64,000 nucleotides of DNA from positions 213,903-277,902 of the forward strand of contig SAQL01000005.1 in assembly GCA_004020645.1 (NCBI GenBank). The letters run 5' to 3'. Below the pieces are notes generated by a model, which saw only the letters and a list, made by a program, of their open reading frames with translations, searched no databases and was not told the origin of the DNA. This stretch comes from Mesorhizobium sp. (GTDB taxonomy: Bacteria > Pseudomonadota > Alphaproteobacteria > Rhizobiales > Rhizobiaceae). Both the position numbers and the translations under genes were made by a program. Below, in pieces: positions 1 through 11,181 of this stretch (the stretch's first letter is position 1; every line of letters starts with the position of its first letter).

Positions 1-2966
<2,966 letters not shown>

Positions 2967-3434
2967 CCTGTCCTCCATTCCCAGCCCTAAGGGCGCTGGT
3001 TTCCGTTGGGAAGCGCATGAGCTTCCCTCTCATCCTTACGGCACGTCTTGCGAAATCCTTGCCGAACCAGGCGGCCTGGTTCGCATCCGGCAATCGTACA
3101 GGCCAGAGCCGGGCTGTCTACCTGTCGCTCGCGGCAACGGCCGGAGAGGCCCAATGATACGCCAATCCAGCCTGTTTATGTGCGACAAAATAAGACAGCA
3201 CTACTGTCCTAAATTTTTATGACAGAAATTGCGGATGCACACAAGACCGATTCACAACAATCTTAGGCATCTAGAGACAGAAAATTACGCGCGACCGTAC
3301 CAAAACGCAACCTTCGGTCGTCCGCCTGTGTCCCGGCCTCTCGCTGGCTTTACCGCTTTTCCGCCGCTTGGCACTTGCGAGCGGCATGCGAAAGCGGCCA
3401 AGGTTGCATCGATTTTCCCAGAACAGGCAAACGC
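2967..3434. other. Divergent intergenic region between gltB and the threonine aldolase gene
   Basis: These 468 bases hold no convincing gene; short open frames here lack ribosome sites and family character. An A/T-rich stretch around 3180-3250 is the likely promoter zone for one or both divergent genes and contains the inverted repeat annotated separately. Confidence 0.5.
3191..3211. promoter_or_regulatory. Imperfect inverted repeat, possible operator
   Basis: TAAGACAG and CTGTCCTA are separated by five bases (CACTA), 7 of 8 positions matching as an inverted repeat, inside the A/T-rich divergent promoter region. The spacing would suit a dimeric regulator. I do not recognise the motif, so the regulator is unknown. 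Confidence 0.3.
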
Positions 3435-4487
3435 ATGATCTTCGCTTCCGACAATTGGGCAGGCGCCCATCCCGACATCTCAGCCAATTTATCCCGGAAT
3501 GCCGCAGGTGCTTCCACTGCTTACGGCGACGGCGACCTGGACCGCGCCATCTATCGGCGCTTCAGCGAAATCTTCGAACGCGAGGTTGCGGTGTTCTTCG
3601 TCGCAACCGGTACGGCGGCCAACGCCCTCTCTATGAGCGCGTGCAACCGCATTGGTGGGGTCGCCTTCTGCCATTCCGAAGCGCATATGACCGTCGATGA
3701 ATTCGGCGCGCCGAGCTTTTTCACCGGAGGAGCGCGTATGTCGCCGGTGCCGGGGGCATTGGGGCGCATCGATCCGCAGGCGCTCGATAGAGCCATCACG
3801 CGCTATTCCCAAGACTTGGCTCCCGCCGGCCAACCGATGGCGGTCACGATCACACAAGCGACTGAAGTCGGCACCGTCTACACCGTCGCCGAGATCGCAG
3901 CCATCTCCGAAGTGAGCCACCGTCATGGGTTGCCTTTGCATATGGACGGCGCCCGCTTCGCCAACGCGATTGCCGCGATAGACGCCACTGTGGCGGAAAT
4001 GACCTGGAAGAGCGGCATCGACATCGTCTCCTTTGGCGGCACCAAGAATGGTTGCTGGATGGCCGACGCGGTCGTGGTGCTTAATCCAGACCTGGGACGG
4101 GATCTGCGCCTGCTGCGCCAGCGCGCCGCACAGAATTTCTCCAAATCGCGCTTTATCGCGGCGCAGTTCGAAGCCTATTTCGCCGACGATCTGTGGCTGA
4201 AAACCGCGCGACACGCCAACGTCATGGCCGCGCGCCTAGCGGCAGCAATTGAGGATTCTGCTTCGGCCCGGCTTGCTTGGCTTCCCCAGGCCAATGAAGT
4301 CTTCGCAATCCTCAGCCACGACAATGCCGCACGACTGCAGGCCGCCGGCGCCAAATTCTACGAATGGGGAGTACCGCACGGTTTCGACGGTCATCTCAGC
4401 GAGAATGAGGCTATCCATCGCTTCGTCACCAGCTTCGCGACCACGGATGAGGACATAGCGCAATTCGAGGCCTTGATCTGCGCGTAG
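3435..4487 (+). CDS. Low-specificity L-threonine aldolase / beta-eliminating lyase family
   Basis: A 350-residue PLP enzyme of fold type I; family members split L-threonine or allo-threonine to glycine and acetaldehyde. Visible motifs: SEAHMTVDE (His84 stacks on PLP), LHMDGAR (Asp171 binds the pyridine nitrogen) and FGGTKNG with the Schiff-base Lys204. Length is normal for the family. The start is set at ATG 3435 because MIFASDNWAG is the usual N-terminus; an in-frame TTG at 3375 would add 20 non-conserved residues. It ends 12 bases from the convergent permease gene. Confidence 0.85.
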   Translation: MIFASDNWAGAHPDISANLSRNAAGASTAYGDGDLDRAIYRRFSEIFEREVAVFFVATGTAANALSMSACNRIGGVAFCHSEAHMTVDEFGAPSFFTGGARMSPVPGALGRIDPQALDRAITRYSQDLAPAGQPMAVTITQATEVGTVYTVAEIAAISEVSHRHGLPLHMDGARFANAIAAIDATVAEMTWKSGIDIVSFGGTKNGCWMADAVVVLNPDLGRDLRLLRQRAAQNFSKSRFIAAQFEAYFADDLWLKTARHANVMAARLAAAIEDSASARLAWLPQANEVFAILSHDNAARLQAAGAKFYEWGVPHGFDGHLSENEAIHRFVTSFATTDEDIAQFEALICA

Positions 4488-4499
4488 TCCGTTTTGGGG

Positions 4500-5252
4500 C
4501 TAAGCCAGGAAGGGCCGCACCAGAAGCTCGAAGCCGAGCAGGATCAGAAAAATCAGAAACCAGCGCCGGAAGGTTTTTGGGTTGATCCGTTGCCTGAGGA
4601 CCTGCCCGAGCCACATGCCAAGTAAGGCTGGAGCAACGGCCAGCGAAGACATCGCGATATGTTCAAGCTGGAACGCCCCATGCGAGGCTAGGCCGACCGC
4701 TAGCGCAATGGTCGACACGGTAAAGGAAAGACCGAGCGCCTGGATCAGGTCATCCTTGCCCAGTCCCAATGCTTGGATATAGGGGACGGCGGGAACCACG
4801 AAGACCCCCGTGCCGCCCGTGACAATGCCGGTGATGAAACCGACTGCGGGTGACGACCAGCCCTCGGCTGGCACCGGGACGGTCAATTGGCGGGCCAGCA
4901 AGGTGTAGGCGCCGTACGCGATCAAAGCGGCACCAAGACCGACGGTCGTCCACTTGACGTTGTCGCTGGCCAGCAGCCATGAGCCCGCCACGGTGCCGAT
5001 CAGGATGCCCATCATCATCAGCCACAGCCGGCGCAGGATCGACGCAAAACTCGGGCCGGCGAACAACTGCCAGACATTGGTCGCGAAGGACGGAACAATA
5101 AGCAGCGAGGCGGCGGCGACCGGTGGCATGATCGTACCCAGCAGCCCCATCGCCAGCGTCGGCAACCCCATGCCAGTGACGCCCTTGACGATACCGGCCA
5201 GCAGAAAGGTGATGGCGATTGTGCCTGTCAGCGTCAAAGAAAAATCAGACAT
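4500..5252 (-). CDS. TauE/SafE-family membrane permease (sulfite exporter family)
   Basis: A 250-residue hydrophobic protein with about seven to eight predicted membrane segments. It shows the two-fold repeat of this family, with conserved glycine/proline segments GIVKGVTGMGLPTLAMG near the N-terminus and ITGIVTGGTGVFVVP in the middle. Family members export sulfite, sulfoacetate or other organic anions; nothing here fixes the substrate. It converges on the threonine aldolase gene. Confidence 0.8.
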   Translation of the reverse strand: MSDFSLTLTGTIAITFLLAGIVKGVTGMGLPTLAMGLLGTIMPPVAAASLLIVPSFATNVWQLFAGPSFASILRRLWLMMMGILIGTVAGSWLLASDNVKWTTVGLGAALIAYGAYTLLARQLTVPVPAEGWSSPAVGFITGIVTGGTGVFVVPAVPYIQALGLGKDDLIQALGLSFTVSTIALAVGLASHGAFQLEHIAMSSLAVAPALLGMWLGQVLRQRINPKTFRRWFLIFLILLGFELLVRPFLA

Positions 5253-5360
5253 CGCGTCCTTGATGGTCTCGGCGATCGAGATGGCTCAGGCCGCAGGATG
5301 ACGCAGCGCCGCTTGCCACGAAAGGGCCAGGACCTGTGGTCCTGGATGGCACAGGGAAAC

Positions 5361-5387
5361 AAAAAGCGGCGCCTTTCGGCGCCGCTC
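5361..5387 (-). terminator. Rho-independent terminator of the small heat-shock gene
   Basis: A perfect 9-bp stem (AGCGGCGCC, loop TTTC, GGCGCCGCT) is followed on the minus strand by TTTTTG. It lies about 35 bases past the hsp20 stop in the transcribed direction. Confidence 0.85.
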
Positions 5388-5422
5388 TCGTCTAGGAGGA
5401 GACGGGCTTTTAGTTGCTGAGG

Positions 5423-5890
5423 TCAAGCAGCGTTCTTGGCCTCGATCTGCTTGGCCTTCGCCGAAGACGCGGTGATCGCGATCTTGCGGGGCTTCAGCTC
5501 CTCGGGAATATTGCGCTTAAGATCGACGAAGAGCAGGCCGTTCTTCAGCGAGGCGCCGACGACTTCAACATGGTCGGCAAGCTGGAAGCGGCGCTCAAAG
5601 GCCCTGCTGGCGATACCGCGATAGAGCAGTTCGGAGCCTTCGCCATTACCCTCTTCCTTGCGCTCACCCTTGACGGTCAGGACATTGCGGTGAGCCTCGA
5701 TCGAGAGTTCATCGTCCGAGAAGCCGGCGACCGCCATCGAGATGCGATAGGAATCCTCACCGGTGCGCTCGATGTTGTAGGGTGGATAGGTCTGCGCACC
5801 TTCGGGCTGCGCAAGCGAATCGAGCATGGTGAACAGCCGGTCGAAGCCGACGGTCGAACGATAGAGCGGGGAAAAATCAACGTGACGCAT
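5423..5890 (-). CDS. Small heat-shock protein, Hsp20/IbpA class
   Basis: A 155-residue ATP-independent chaperone that holds unfolding proteins in the cytoplasm. The N-terminal arm (MRHVDFSPLYRSTVGFDRLF) is typical of rhizobial class A Hsp20. The alpha-crystallin domain spans about 37-135, with GFSDDELSIE early and ASLKNGLLFVDL late; KIAITAS is the C-terminal I-x-I/V-type tail motif. It is a single-gene unit with its own terminator. The leader can fold over the ribosome site, see the ROSE-like feature. Confidence 0.93.
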   Translation of the reverse strand: MRHVDFSPLYRSTVGFDRLFTMLDSLAQPEGAQTYPPYNIERTGEDSYRISMAVAGFSDDELSIEAHRNVLTVKGERKEEGNGEGSELLYRGIASRAFERRFQLADHVEVVGASLKNGLLFVDLKRNIPEELKPRKIAITASSAKAKQIEAKNAA

Positions 5891-5895
5891 AGTGT

Positions 5896-5920
5896 GTTCT
5901 CCTGTTGAGCAACAAGGTTT
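5896..5920 (-). promoter_or_regulatory. ROSE-like RNA thermometer hairpin over the hsp20 ribosome site
   Basis: On the transcript, CCUUGUUGCUCAACAGG folds as CCU pairing AGG (one bulged U) and GUU pairing AAC around a GCUC loop. This covers the AGGAG ribosome site 5-10 bases before the AUG. The UUGCU sequence opposite the Shine-Dalgarno is the conserved element of ROSE thermometers known before rhizobial small heat-shock genes. I did not fold the whole leader, so upstream ROSE hairpins are not shown. Confidence 0.5.
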
Positions 5921-6432
5921 GCGTATAGCCGGTGCGAAACCCGTGACGGCGTTCCGGATAGGCCAGCGGCCCCGATATTGGCGGCCACAGCAGACATTTG
6001 GGGAACACCTGAAAGCATTTCAAGATTTCTCGATGAACGGCAGATGAACCGCGGCTTCGGCGGGCGTTCAGCTAATCGGAGCTAGACTGCTTCCAGGATC
6101 AAGGAACAGGCGGCGGTTACGGCGTCGCGCGTCCTCTCGGACACGCAAAGGACGCTGTAACACTTTGATTGCGCATGATTCACAGTGAAAATCGGGTCCG
6201 ATTTTCGGGGTCACGCGCGAGATGCCGCAACGGGGCCGACCGGGTGTAACGTCCCTTCCTCCCGGATCGACGGGGGGCCGGAAGCATGCCGCAAGCTGCT
6301 TTCGGCCTCACTCGCCGGCTGCCTCGTTCAGCCTTTCCAACGCGTCCGGAATTCCTTTGCTTTTGCTGCATGGGCGTCTATGCCTACCAAAGCTTGCGCC
6401 ATAAGGGCAGCGACACACAAACGCAGCGCCGA
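5921..6432. other. Intergenic region between hsp20 and the hydrolase gene
   Basis: About 510 bases without a supported gene, assuming the hydrolase starts at 6433. It must hold the promoters of both divergent genes and contains the rhizobial-type repeat listed at 6148-6223. No clear heat-shock sigma promoter could be picked by eye. Confidence 0.45.
6148..6223. repeat. Rhizobial intergenic mosaic-type (RIME-like) palindromic element
   Basis: The segment contains a perfect 9-bp inverted repeat with a two-base centre (GAAAATCGG GT CCGATTTTC, 6187-6206). It is preceded by GTAACACTTTGATTGCGCAT, which resembles a recurring block of rhizobial intergenic elements. The match is from memory of such elements; only one copy is seen in this window. 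Confidence 0.45.
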
Positions 6433-7407
6433 ATGACGGACCTCCTCAACAAAATTCCCCTCTTCCGCGAAATTCCGGGCAATCCGCTACCGGAAAATGC
6501 GGCCGGTGGTTTCTTTACAACGCGCGATGGCAAGAAGATCCGCTACGGCCTCTTTCCCGCCGTTGCGCGCCCGATGAAGGGCACCGTGGTCGTCTTGACC
6601 GGCCGCAACGAGTGCATCGAAAAATATTTCGAGACCATCCGCAACCTTGCCGATCGCGGCTTCGGCGTCGCCACCCTCGACTGGCGCGGCCAGGGCGGTT
6701 CCGACCGGCTGATCAACGACCGCGAGCGCGGCTATGTCCGGAGCTTCTTCGACTATACCGGCGACCTGGAACAGTTCTTCGAGGAGATCGTGCTACCCGA
6801 CTGCCGGGGGCCATATTATATATTGGCCCATTCGGCCGGGGCGGTGATTACGCTGCTTGCCGCACCGTCGATGGTGAACCGCGTACGGCGCATGGTGCTG
6901 ATCGCGCCATTCCTGGCCGTTCCCGACCTGCCGGTCTCGACAACCACCGTTCGCCGCCTCTGCTCGCTGTTCTGTCTGCTAGGCCTTGGCAAGCTTTATG
7001 CCGCCTGGGGTGCGCGGCCCAGAAGAACCATACCGTTTGCCGCCAACATGGTGACATCAGATCCGGAGCGGTATCGACGCAACACGCTGATCTACGAGAC
7101 CTACCCGCAACTGGCGCTCGGCGGCCCGACGATACGCTGGCTGAAAGCGGCGGCGCAGGCGTCCGAGGCCATCAGCGATCCCGACTTCATGGCCAGGATC
7201 CAGGTACCCTTGCTGGTGATCGCCGCCGGTGCCGACCAGGTCGTCTCGACCAGGGCGGTGGAAACCTACACCAGACGTCTGCGCCTCGGTTCGCTGCTGG
7301 TGATCGATGGCGCGCGCCATGAAATATTGCAGGAAGCCGACTTCTATCGCGAGCAGTTCTTTGCCGCCTTCGATGCCTTCATCCCGGGAAGCGACGACAC
7401 GGCCTGA
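6433..7407 (+). CDS. Alpha/beta hydrolase, lysophospholipase-like
   Basis: About 324 residues in the monoacylglycerol lipase/lysophospholipase branch of the alpha/beta-hydrolase fold. TVVVLTGRNE is the oxyanion-loop strand, TLDWRGQGGSDR the conserved DxRGxGxS segment, and LAHSAGA carries the probable nucleophile Ser134 (an AxSxG-type elbow). AAGADQVVS and GARHEIL supply the likely Asp and His. The start at 6433 is chosen because the family N-terminus begins here; an in-frame ATG at 6370 and longer forms exist and no start has a strong ribosome site. Confidence 0.8.
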   Translation: MTDLLNKIPLFREIPGNPLPENAAGGFFTTRDGKKIRYGLFPAVARPMKGTVVVLTGRNECIEKYFETIRNLADRGFGVATLDWRGQGGSDRLINDRERGYVRSFFDYTGDLEQFFEEIVLPDCRGPYYILAHSAGAVITLLAAPSMVNRVRRMVLIAPFLAVPDLPVSTTTVRRLCSLFCLLGLGKLYAAWGARPRRTIPFAANMVTSDPERYRRNTLIYETYPQLALGGPTIRWLKAAAQASEAISDPDFMARIQVPLLVIAAGADQVVSTRAVETYTRRLRLGSLLVIDGARHEILQEADFYREQFFAAFDAFIPGSDDTA

Positions 7408-7498
7408 TTGAGTGCCGCTCCGGACGCTCAAAGAGCGCTCCAAGTCATTGAAGTCCATGCCTCGGCTTGAAAAATGCCAGCCAACCTCGATCGTCGGC

Positions 7499-8026
7499 CT
7501 ATCCCTGCCGGGCGAAATCCATGATCCAGTTGGTCTCCCAGGTCTTGCCGCCATCCGGTGAAAAAGCCTGCTCCCAGCGCGCCGATTTTTCAGTGATCCG
7601 CGACCAGAGGAAGCGAACCTGGATATTGCGTCCGTCGAAGACGTCGTCGCACAGGAACGTGCCGACGGCTGCTTCGAAGGTGCCGCGCATCGGAACATCG
7701 ATGGTCGCCGGGTTGCGGCCGTCGATCCACCAGATCGACCATTGTCTCGTCGCCGGATCGAATGTCCGCAGCGTGGCGGCGCGATAGGCGCCGCCGGGCA
7801 ATTCAATCACATTGTCGTCTACATTGCCGAGGCCGCCAAGGATCGGGCGCACTTCGCATGTCCCGCCAAACACGTCCCAGTTCGTGTCGCCTTGCAGCCG
7901 CTTCTGCAACCTTCGATGGTTGACGTTCCAGCGTCCTAAGAAGAAATCGAAATCGGCCCGGCCATCTGCTGGAGCATTTTCTGCCGGCGCATCTTCGGAA
8001 CGGCTGGTTGTTGACTGCGTCGGCAT
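7499..8026 (-). CDS. DUF1579-family protein
   Basis: A 175-residue soluble protein with no signal peptide. The pattern FDFFLGRWNVNHRR near residue 27, then GGAYRAATLRTFDPATRQWSIWW-type aromatic strands and a WEQAFSPDGGKTWETNW ending, matches DUF1579 beta-barrel-like proteins of unknown function. It converges on the hydrolase gene and stands alone. Confidence 0.7.
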   Translation of the reverse strand: MPTQSTTSRSEDAPAENAPADGRADFDFFLGRWNVNHRRLQKRLQGDTNWDVFGGTCEVRPILGGLGNVDDNVIELPGGAYRAATLRTFDPATRQWSIWWIDGRNPATIDVPMRGTFEAAVGTFLCDDVFDGRNIQVRFLWSRITEKSARWEQAFSPDGGKTWETNWIMDFARQG

Positions 8027-8146
8027 GTGATTCCCTCCCGTGACATTGTCTCCTTAACCGAGAGCTGCTGACACCCTCCCGTCAGGAGCATGGGGTTATC
8101 GTCGCCGTGGGCATCTCAGTCCGTAATGGCCAGCTGCCCAGCCGTT

Positions 8147-8920
8147 TCAGCCACGCAGCGCCGCCATCGCGGCGGCATGAAGCTCCGGCGTTGCCGCAGC
8201 CAGGATGTCGCCGCCGCTTTCCGCCGGTCCGCCTTCGAAGGTGGTGACGACGCCGCCAGCCTTCTCGATGATCGGGATCAGCGCGACGATATCGTAGGGT
8301 TTCAAACCGGGGTCGGCGACGATGTCGACGCTTCCTGCCGCGACCATGGCGAAGGCATAGCAGTCGGTGCCGTAGCGGGCGAGCTGGACCTGCTTCTCGA
8401 ACAGGTCATAGCGCAGACGCGCGTCTCCCTTGAACAGGGCCGGCGTGGTGGTGAACAGCGTCGCGTCGGCAAGGCTCGTCGTCTTGCGTGTCGTCAGCCT
8501 TCGCGGCCCGCCCGGGCCTTCATAATGGGCACCGGAAGCGTTGGCGTAGAAAAGCTCGCCGGTGAAGGGCTGCGACATCATGCCGGCGACGGCATCGCCG
8601 TCGACCGTCAGCCCGACCAGTGTTCCCCACACCGGCAGGCCGGAAATGAAGGCGCGCGTGCCGTCGATCGGATCGATCACCCAGACATGCCTGCTGGAAA
8701 TGTTCTCGCTGCCATGCTCCTCGCCGAGGATGCCGTGATCGGGATATTCCGCTGATATAAGCGCCCGGATGACCCGCTCGGCCTCGCGGTCGGCCTCGGT
8801 GACCGGGTCGAAGCTGGCTTGCTCCTTGTTGGCGACCGCGCCTTGGCTGCGGAAGCGCGGCAAGGTTTCGGCTGCGGCGGCATGCGCAATGCGCCGCATG
8901 AAATCGATGCTGATATCCAA
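8147..8920 (-). CDS. hisN: Inositol-monophosphatase-family phosphatase, HisN-type histidinol-phosphatase
   Basis: A 257-residue Mg-dependent phosphatase. Metal-site motifs are all present: DPVTEADREAE (38-48), GEEHG (66-70), DPIDGTRAF (83-91) and the late LKPYDIVAL. Alphaproteobacterial HisN (histidinol-phosphate dephosphorylation in histidine synthesis) has this layout, but inositol or PAP phosphatase activity cannot be excluded. The start is a TTG at 8920 with GGAG seven bases upstream; longer frames read into the palindromic repeat. Confidence 0.75.
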   Translation of the reverse strand: MDISIDFMRRIAHAAAAETLPRFRSQGAVANKEQASFDPVTEADREAERVIRALISAEYPDHGILGEEHGSENISSRHVWVIDPIDGTRAFISGLPVWGTLVGLTVDGDAVAGMMSQPFTGELFYANASGAHYEGPGGPRRLTTRKTTSLADATLFTTTPALFKGDARLRYDLFEKQVQLARYGTDCYAFAMVAAGSVDIVADPGLKPYDIVALIPIIEKAGGVVTTFEGGPAESGGDILAAATPELHAAAMAALRG

Positions 8921-8941
8921 CTGAGTCTCCTGCGTTGTGAC

Positions 8942-9069
8942 GCATGTCGCGAAAAAGCATGCCCTCGGGTCTGGACCCGAGGGTGTGCAGCGGTTTTGCG
9001 ATAACGACATGCATAAAACAACAACCTAAAGCGCGTCGCGTGGGGCCGGTCAAACGCGACGCGCTTTAG
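8942..9069. repeat. Rhizobial palindromic intergenic element, copy 1 (with an internal hairpin insert)
   Basis: Shares GCATGTCGCG, the block GTGTGCAGCGGTTTTGCGAT and the terminal palindrome (AAAGCGCGTCGCGT/ACGCGACGCGCTTT) with the element at 45231-45333. This copy carries an extra palindrome, CCCTCGGGTCTGGACCCGAGGG-like, at about 8960-8981 that copy 2 lacks. Confidence 0.8.
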
Positions 9070-9421
9070 CGTGCTGGAACCGTCGTTTGCCTGTGGTTTT
9101 CCGCCAAAACAAGGGCGTGCGGAACTTTTGCGCATCGTCACTGTTGCTAGAATGCAACGCTGGCGCCCTCGAATTCAGTTTACACATCACCGTGAATTAA
9201 AAACGCCGGTCGATGGCTTGACATTTGTGCATCGCACAATAGATTTGTTCTCGGACAGGTTTTCCTGTCCATGCCCTCCTTGGGCGTTTCCTCCCTAGAC
9301 TTCGACCGTGTCGTGCAAACGATGCGGTCTTTTTTTCGGCGCGGCACCCAGCCGATTGCGCGTCCCCGACCCACACAACGACGCCTTCATCTCGCGCAAG
9401 ATCTCGTTTCGATTTTCGGCA
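9070..9421. other. Intergenic region upstream of hisN
   Basis: About 350 bases between the repeat and the end of the amidohydrolase gene. I see no supported gene. It is the probable promoter region for hisN, whose leader would then carry the palindromic element. Confidence 0.4.
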
Positions 9422-10378
9422 TCATTCGGCGGCAAGCGGCAGATCGATAAAATTGTGGTCGGGCATCGCCATCAGGTCGGCCGAGAATTGCGCCAGATCG
9501 TCGGCGAGCGCATCGAAGCCGGCGGATTTCTGGAACGTCCGCTCGTTCATGTAAAGCCCGCGATTGACCTCGATCTGCAGTGCATGAAGGTGGCGCACGG
9601 GGCGGCCATAATGCTCGGTGATGAAGCCTCCGGCATAAGGCTTGTTATGGGCGACGGTATAGCCCATGCCGATCAGCAGACCGATCGCCGTCTCGGTCAA
9701 CGCTGCCGCGGCGGAGATGCCGAAACGGTCGCCGACGATGAAGTCGGGCCTGACACCGCTGTCGCCGACCCTGATGCTCGCCGGCATCGAGTGGCAATCG
9801 ATCAGCACGGCAAAGCCGAACCGCGCATGGGTCCGGGTCAAAAGCCGTTTCAGCGTCTCGTGATAAGGCTTGTAGACAGCCTCGATACGCGCGACGGCTT
9901 CCGCCAATGGCAAGCGGCCGGCATAGATTTCGAGCCCCTCTCCCACCAACTTGGGCACGGTGCCAAGCCCGCCGGCGACGCGCGCCGAGCGGATGTTGCA
10001 GAACGACGGCACGGGTTCGGCGAACATGCGCGGATCGAGTTCCCAAGGCTCCCGGTTGACGTCGAGATAGGCGCGCGGGAAGTTTGCCGCCAGCATCGGC
10101 GCGCCGAGCGCGACGGCGCCACCGAACAATTCGTCGACGTAGCAATCTTCGGAGCGGCGGATGGCGTTTCGGTCCAGCCTTGCCATCGCCAGGAACCGGT
10201 CCGGATAGTGACGGCCGCTATGCGGTGAGTTGAAGAGGAAGGGGACGCGCTGTTCGGCGCCCGACCGGATTTCGAAGGGGGGAACGACCGAAAAATCCTC
10301 GGCTGCCGTTTTCAATTTGAACGAATCCGGAAATACCAATGCACCATGGTTGGAAAAGTGCCACCTCGCCGGCCGCAT
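9422..10378 (-). CDS. N-formylglutamate amidohydrolase family protein (first of two)
   Basis: Up to 318 residues. FLFNSPHSGRHYPDRF, SEDCYVDELF, then DCHSMPASIR, PDFIVGDRFG and GFITEHYGRP give the family metal-binding pattern. Members hydrolyse N-formyl-L-glutamate to formate and glutamate at the end of histidine breakdown, or related N-acyl amino acids. The N-terminus is unsure: conserved sequence starts near VVPPFEIRSG, so a later start is possible. A second, diverged family member is at 58833-59654. Confidence 0.8.
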   Translation of the reverse strand: MRPARWHFSNHGALVFPDSFKLKTAAEDFSVVPPFEIRSGAEQRVPFLFNSPHSGRHYPDRFLAMARLDRNAIRRSEDCYVDELFGGAVALGAPMLAANFPRAYLDVNREPWELDPRMFAEPVPSFCNIRSARVAGGLGTVPKLVGEGLEIYAGRLPLAEAVARIEAVYKPYHETLKRLLTRTHARFGFAVLIDCHSMPASIRVGDSGVRPDFIVGDRFGISAAAALTETAIGLLIGMGYTVAHNKPYAGGFITEHYGRPVRHLHALQIEVNRGLYMNERTFQKSAGFDALADDLAQFSADLMAMPDHNFIDLPLAAE

Positions 10379-10410
10379 GTCCAGCGTTTCGGCGTCCGGA
10401 CCGCTTTGTT

Positions 10411-10429
10411 AAAGGCCGATCGGGCCTTT
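10411..10429. other. Hairpin in the cpdR leader region
   Basis: AAAGGCC and GGCCTTT pair around GATCG, about 95 bases before cpdR and just outside the divergent amidohydrolase start. It could be a leader structure or bidirectional terminator; no function is shown. Confidence 0.35.
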
Positions 10430-10524
10430 ATCGTTCACTTGATGTTTACCCTCACCTCCTCATATACAGGATGGTTAACGGGCTGCCCACGGCAGTCTCG
10501 GGCGGGTGATTCGGACAGGATAAA

Positions 10525-10887
10525 ATGGCACGCATTCTACTGGCGGAAGACGACGATGACATGCGCCGGTTCCTCGTCAAGGCGCTGGAGCGTGCCGGCT
10601 ACCAGGTCAGCGACTTCGACAATGGCGCCAGCGCCTATGAGCGGCTGCGCGAAGAGCCCTTTTCGCTGCTTTTGACCGATATCGTCATGCCGGAGATGGA
10701 CGGCATAGAACTCGCCCGCCGCGCCACCGAGATCGATCCCGACCTCAAGGTCATGTTCATCACCGGCTTCGCCGCCGTTGCGCTCAATCCGGATTCCAAG
10801 GCGCCGAAAGACGCCAAGGTGCTGTCGAAGCCGTTCCATCTGCGCGACCTCGTCAACGAGGTCGAAAAGATGCTGCAGGCAGCCTGA
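10525..10887 (+). CDS. cpdR: CpdR-type single-domain response regulator
   Basis: A 120-residue receiver domain without output domain. Acidic pocket EDDDD (8-12), phosphoacceptor Asp52 in LLTDIVMPEMDG, Thr80 and Lys102 (SKPFH) are in place. In Caulobacter and Sinorhizobium, CpdR links the CckA-ChpT relay to ClpXP proteolysis: the unphosphorylated form primes the protease and brings CtrA turnover. The C-terminus ends in two alanines, as in CpdR proteins that are themselves ClpXP substrates. It is monocistronic, next to tRNA-Val. Confidence 0.92.
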   Translation: MARILLAEDDDDMRRFLVKALERAGYQVSDFDNGASAYERLREEPFSLLLTDIVMPEMDGIELARRATEIDPDLKVMFITGFAAVALNPDSKAPKDAKVLSKPFHLRDLVNEVEKMLQAA

Positions 10888-10990
10888 CGCGCTTTCCGCC
10901 GCCGGCTTCCGGCGCGTCTCCAACGGCGCGGCAAGGCGAACCTTTCTTTCCCTTTTCCTGCTATTGACGCGCCGTGGCAAAAATGGTGTA

Positions 10991-11084
10991 AGCGCGGCTT
11001 CGGATGGGCGTGTAGCTCAGCGGGAGAGCACTGCATTGACATTGCAGGGGTCACAGGTTCAATCCCTGTCACGCCCACCATCCA
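10991..11084 (+). repeat. attL: 94-bp direct repeat containing tRNA-Val
   Basis: Identical to 27644-27735 apart from two extra G in the tRNA variable loop. The repeat begins 15 bases before the tRNA and ends four bases after its CCA. With the integrase gene 97 bases further on, it marks the left end of the island. Confidence 0.88.
11006..11080 (+). tRNA. tRNA-Val (GAC), left copy
   Basis: 75 bases including encoded CCA. Acceptor GGGCGTG/CACGCCC, D arm GCTC-AGCGGGA-GAGC, anticodon stem CTGCA/TGCAG with loop TTGACAT (anticodon GAC), five-base variable loop GGGTC and T arm ACAGG-TTCAATC-CCTGT all pair. The normal variable loop and chromosomal upstream flank suggest this is the working gene. Confidence 0.97.
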
Positions 11085-11146
11085 AGCCACTGATTTCCTT
11101 AATAAGTCAGGAACGCGGCACCTCCTGAAGACCCTTGAAATTCGCT

Positions 11147-11167
11147 GCTGGTCACACTCTGGTCACA
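11147..11167 (+). promoter_or_regulatory. Putative integrase arm-type sites, left end
   Basis: Two direct copies of TGGTCACA spaced by CTC, between the tRNA and the integrase gene. The same 21-bp sequence, same orientation, lies at 27527-27547 near the right end. In an excised circle the two would flank the tRNA core, as arm sites do in attP. Confidence 0.6.
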
Positions 11168-11181
11168 GCAAAGGGTCCGTA

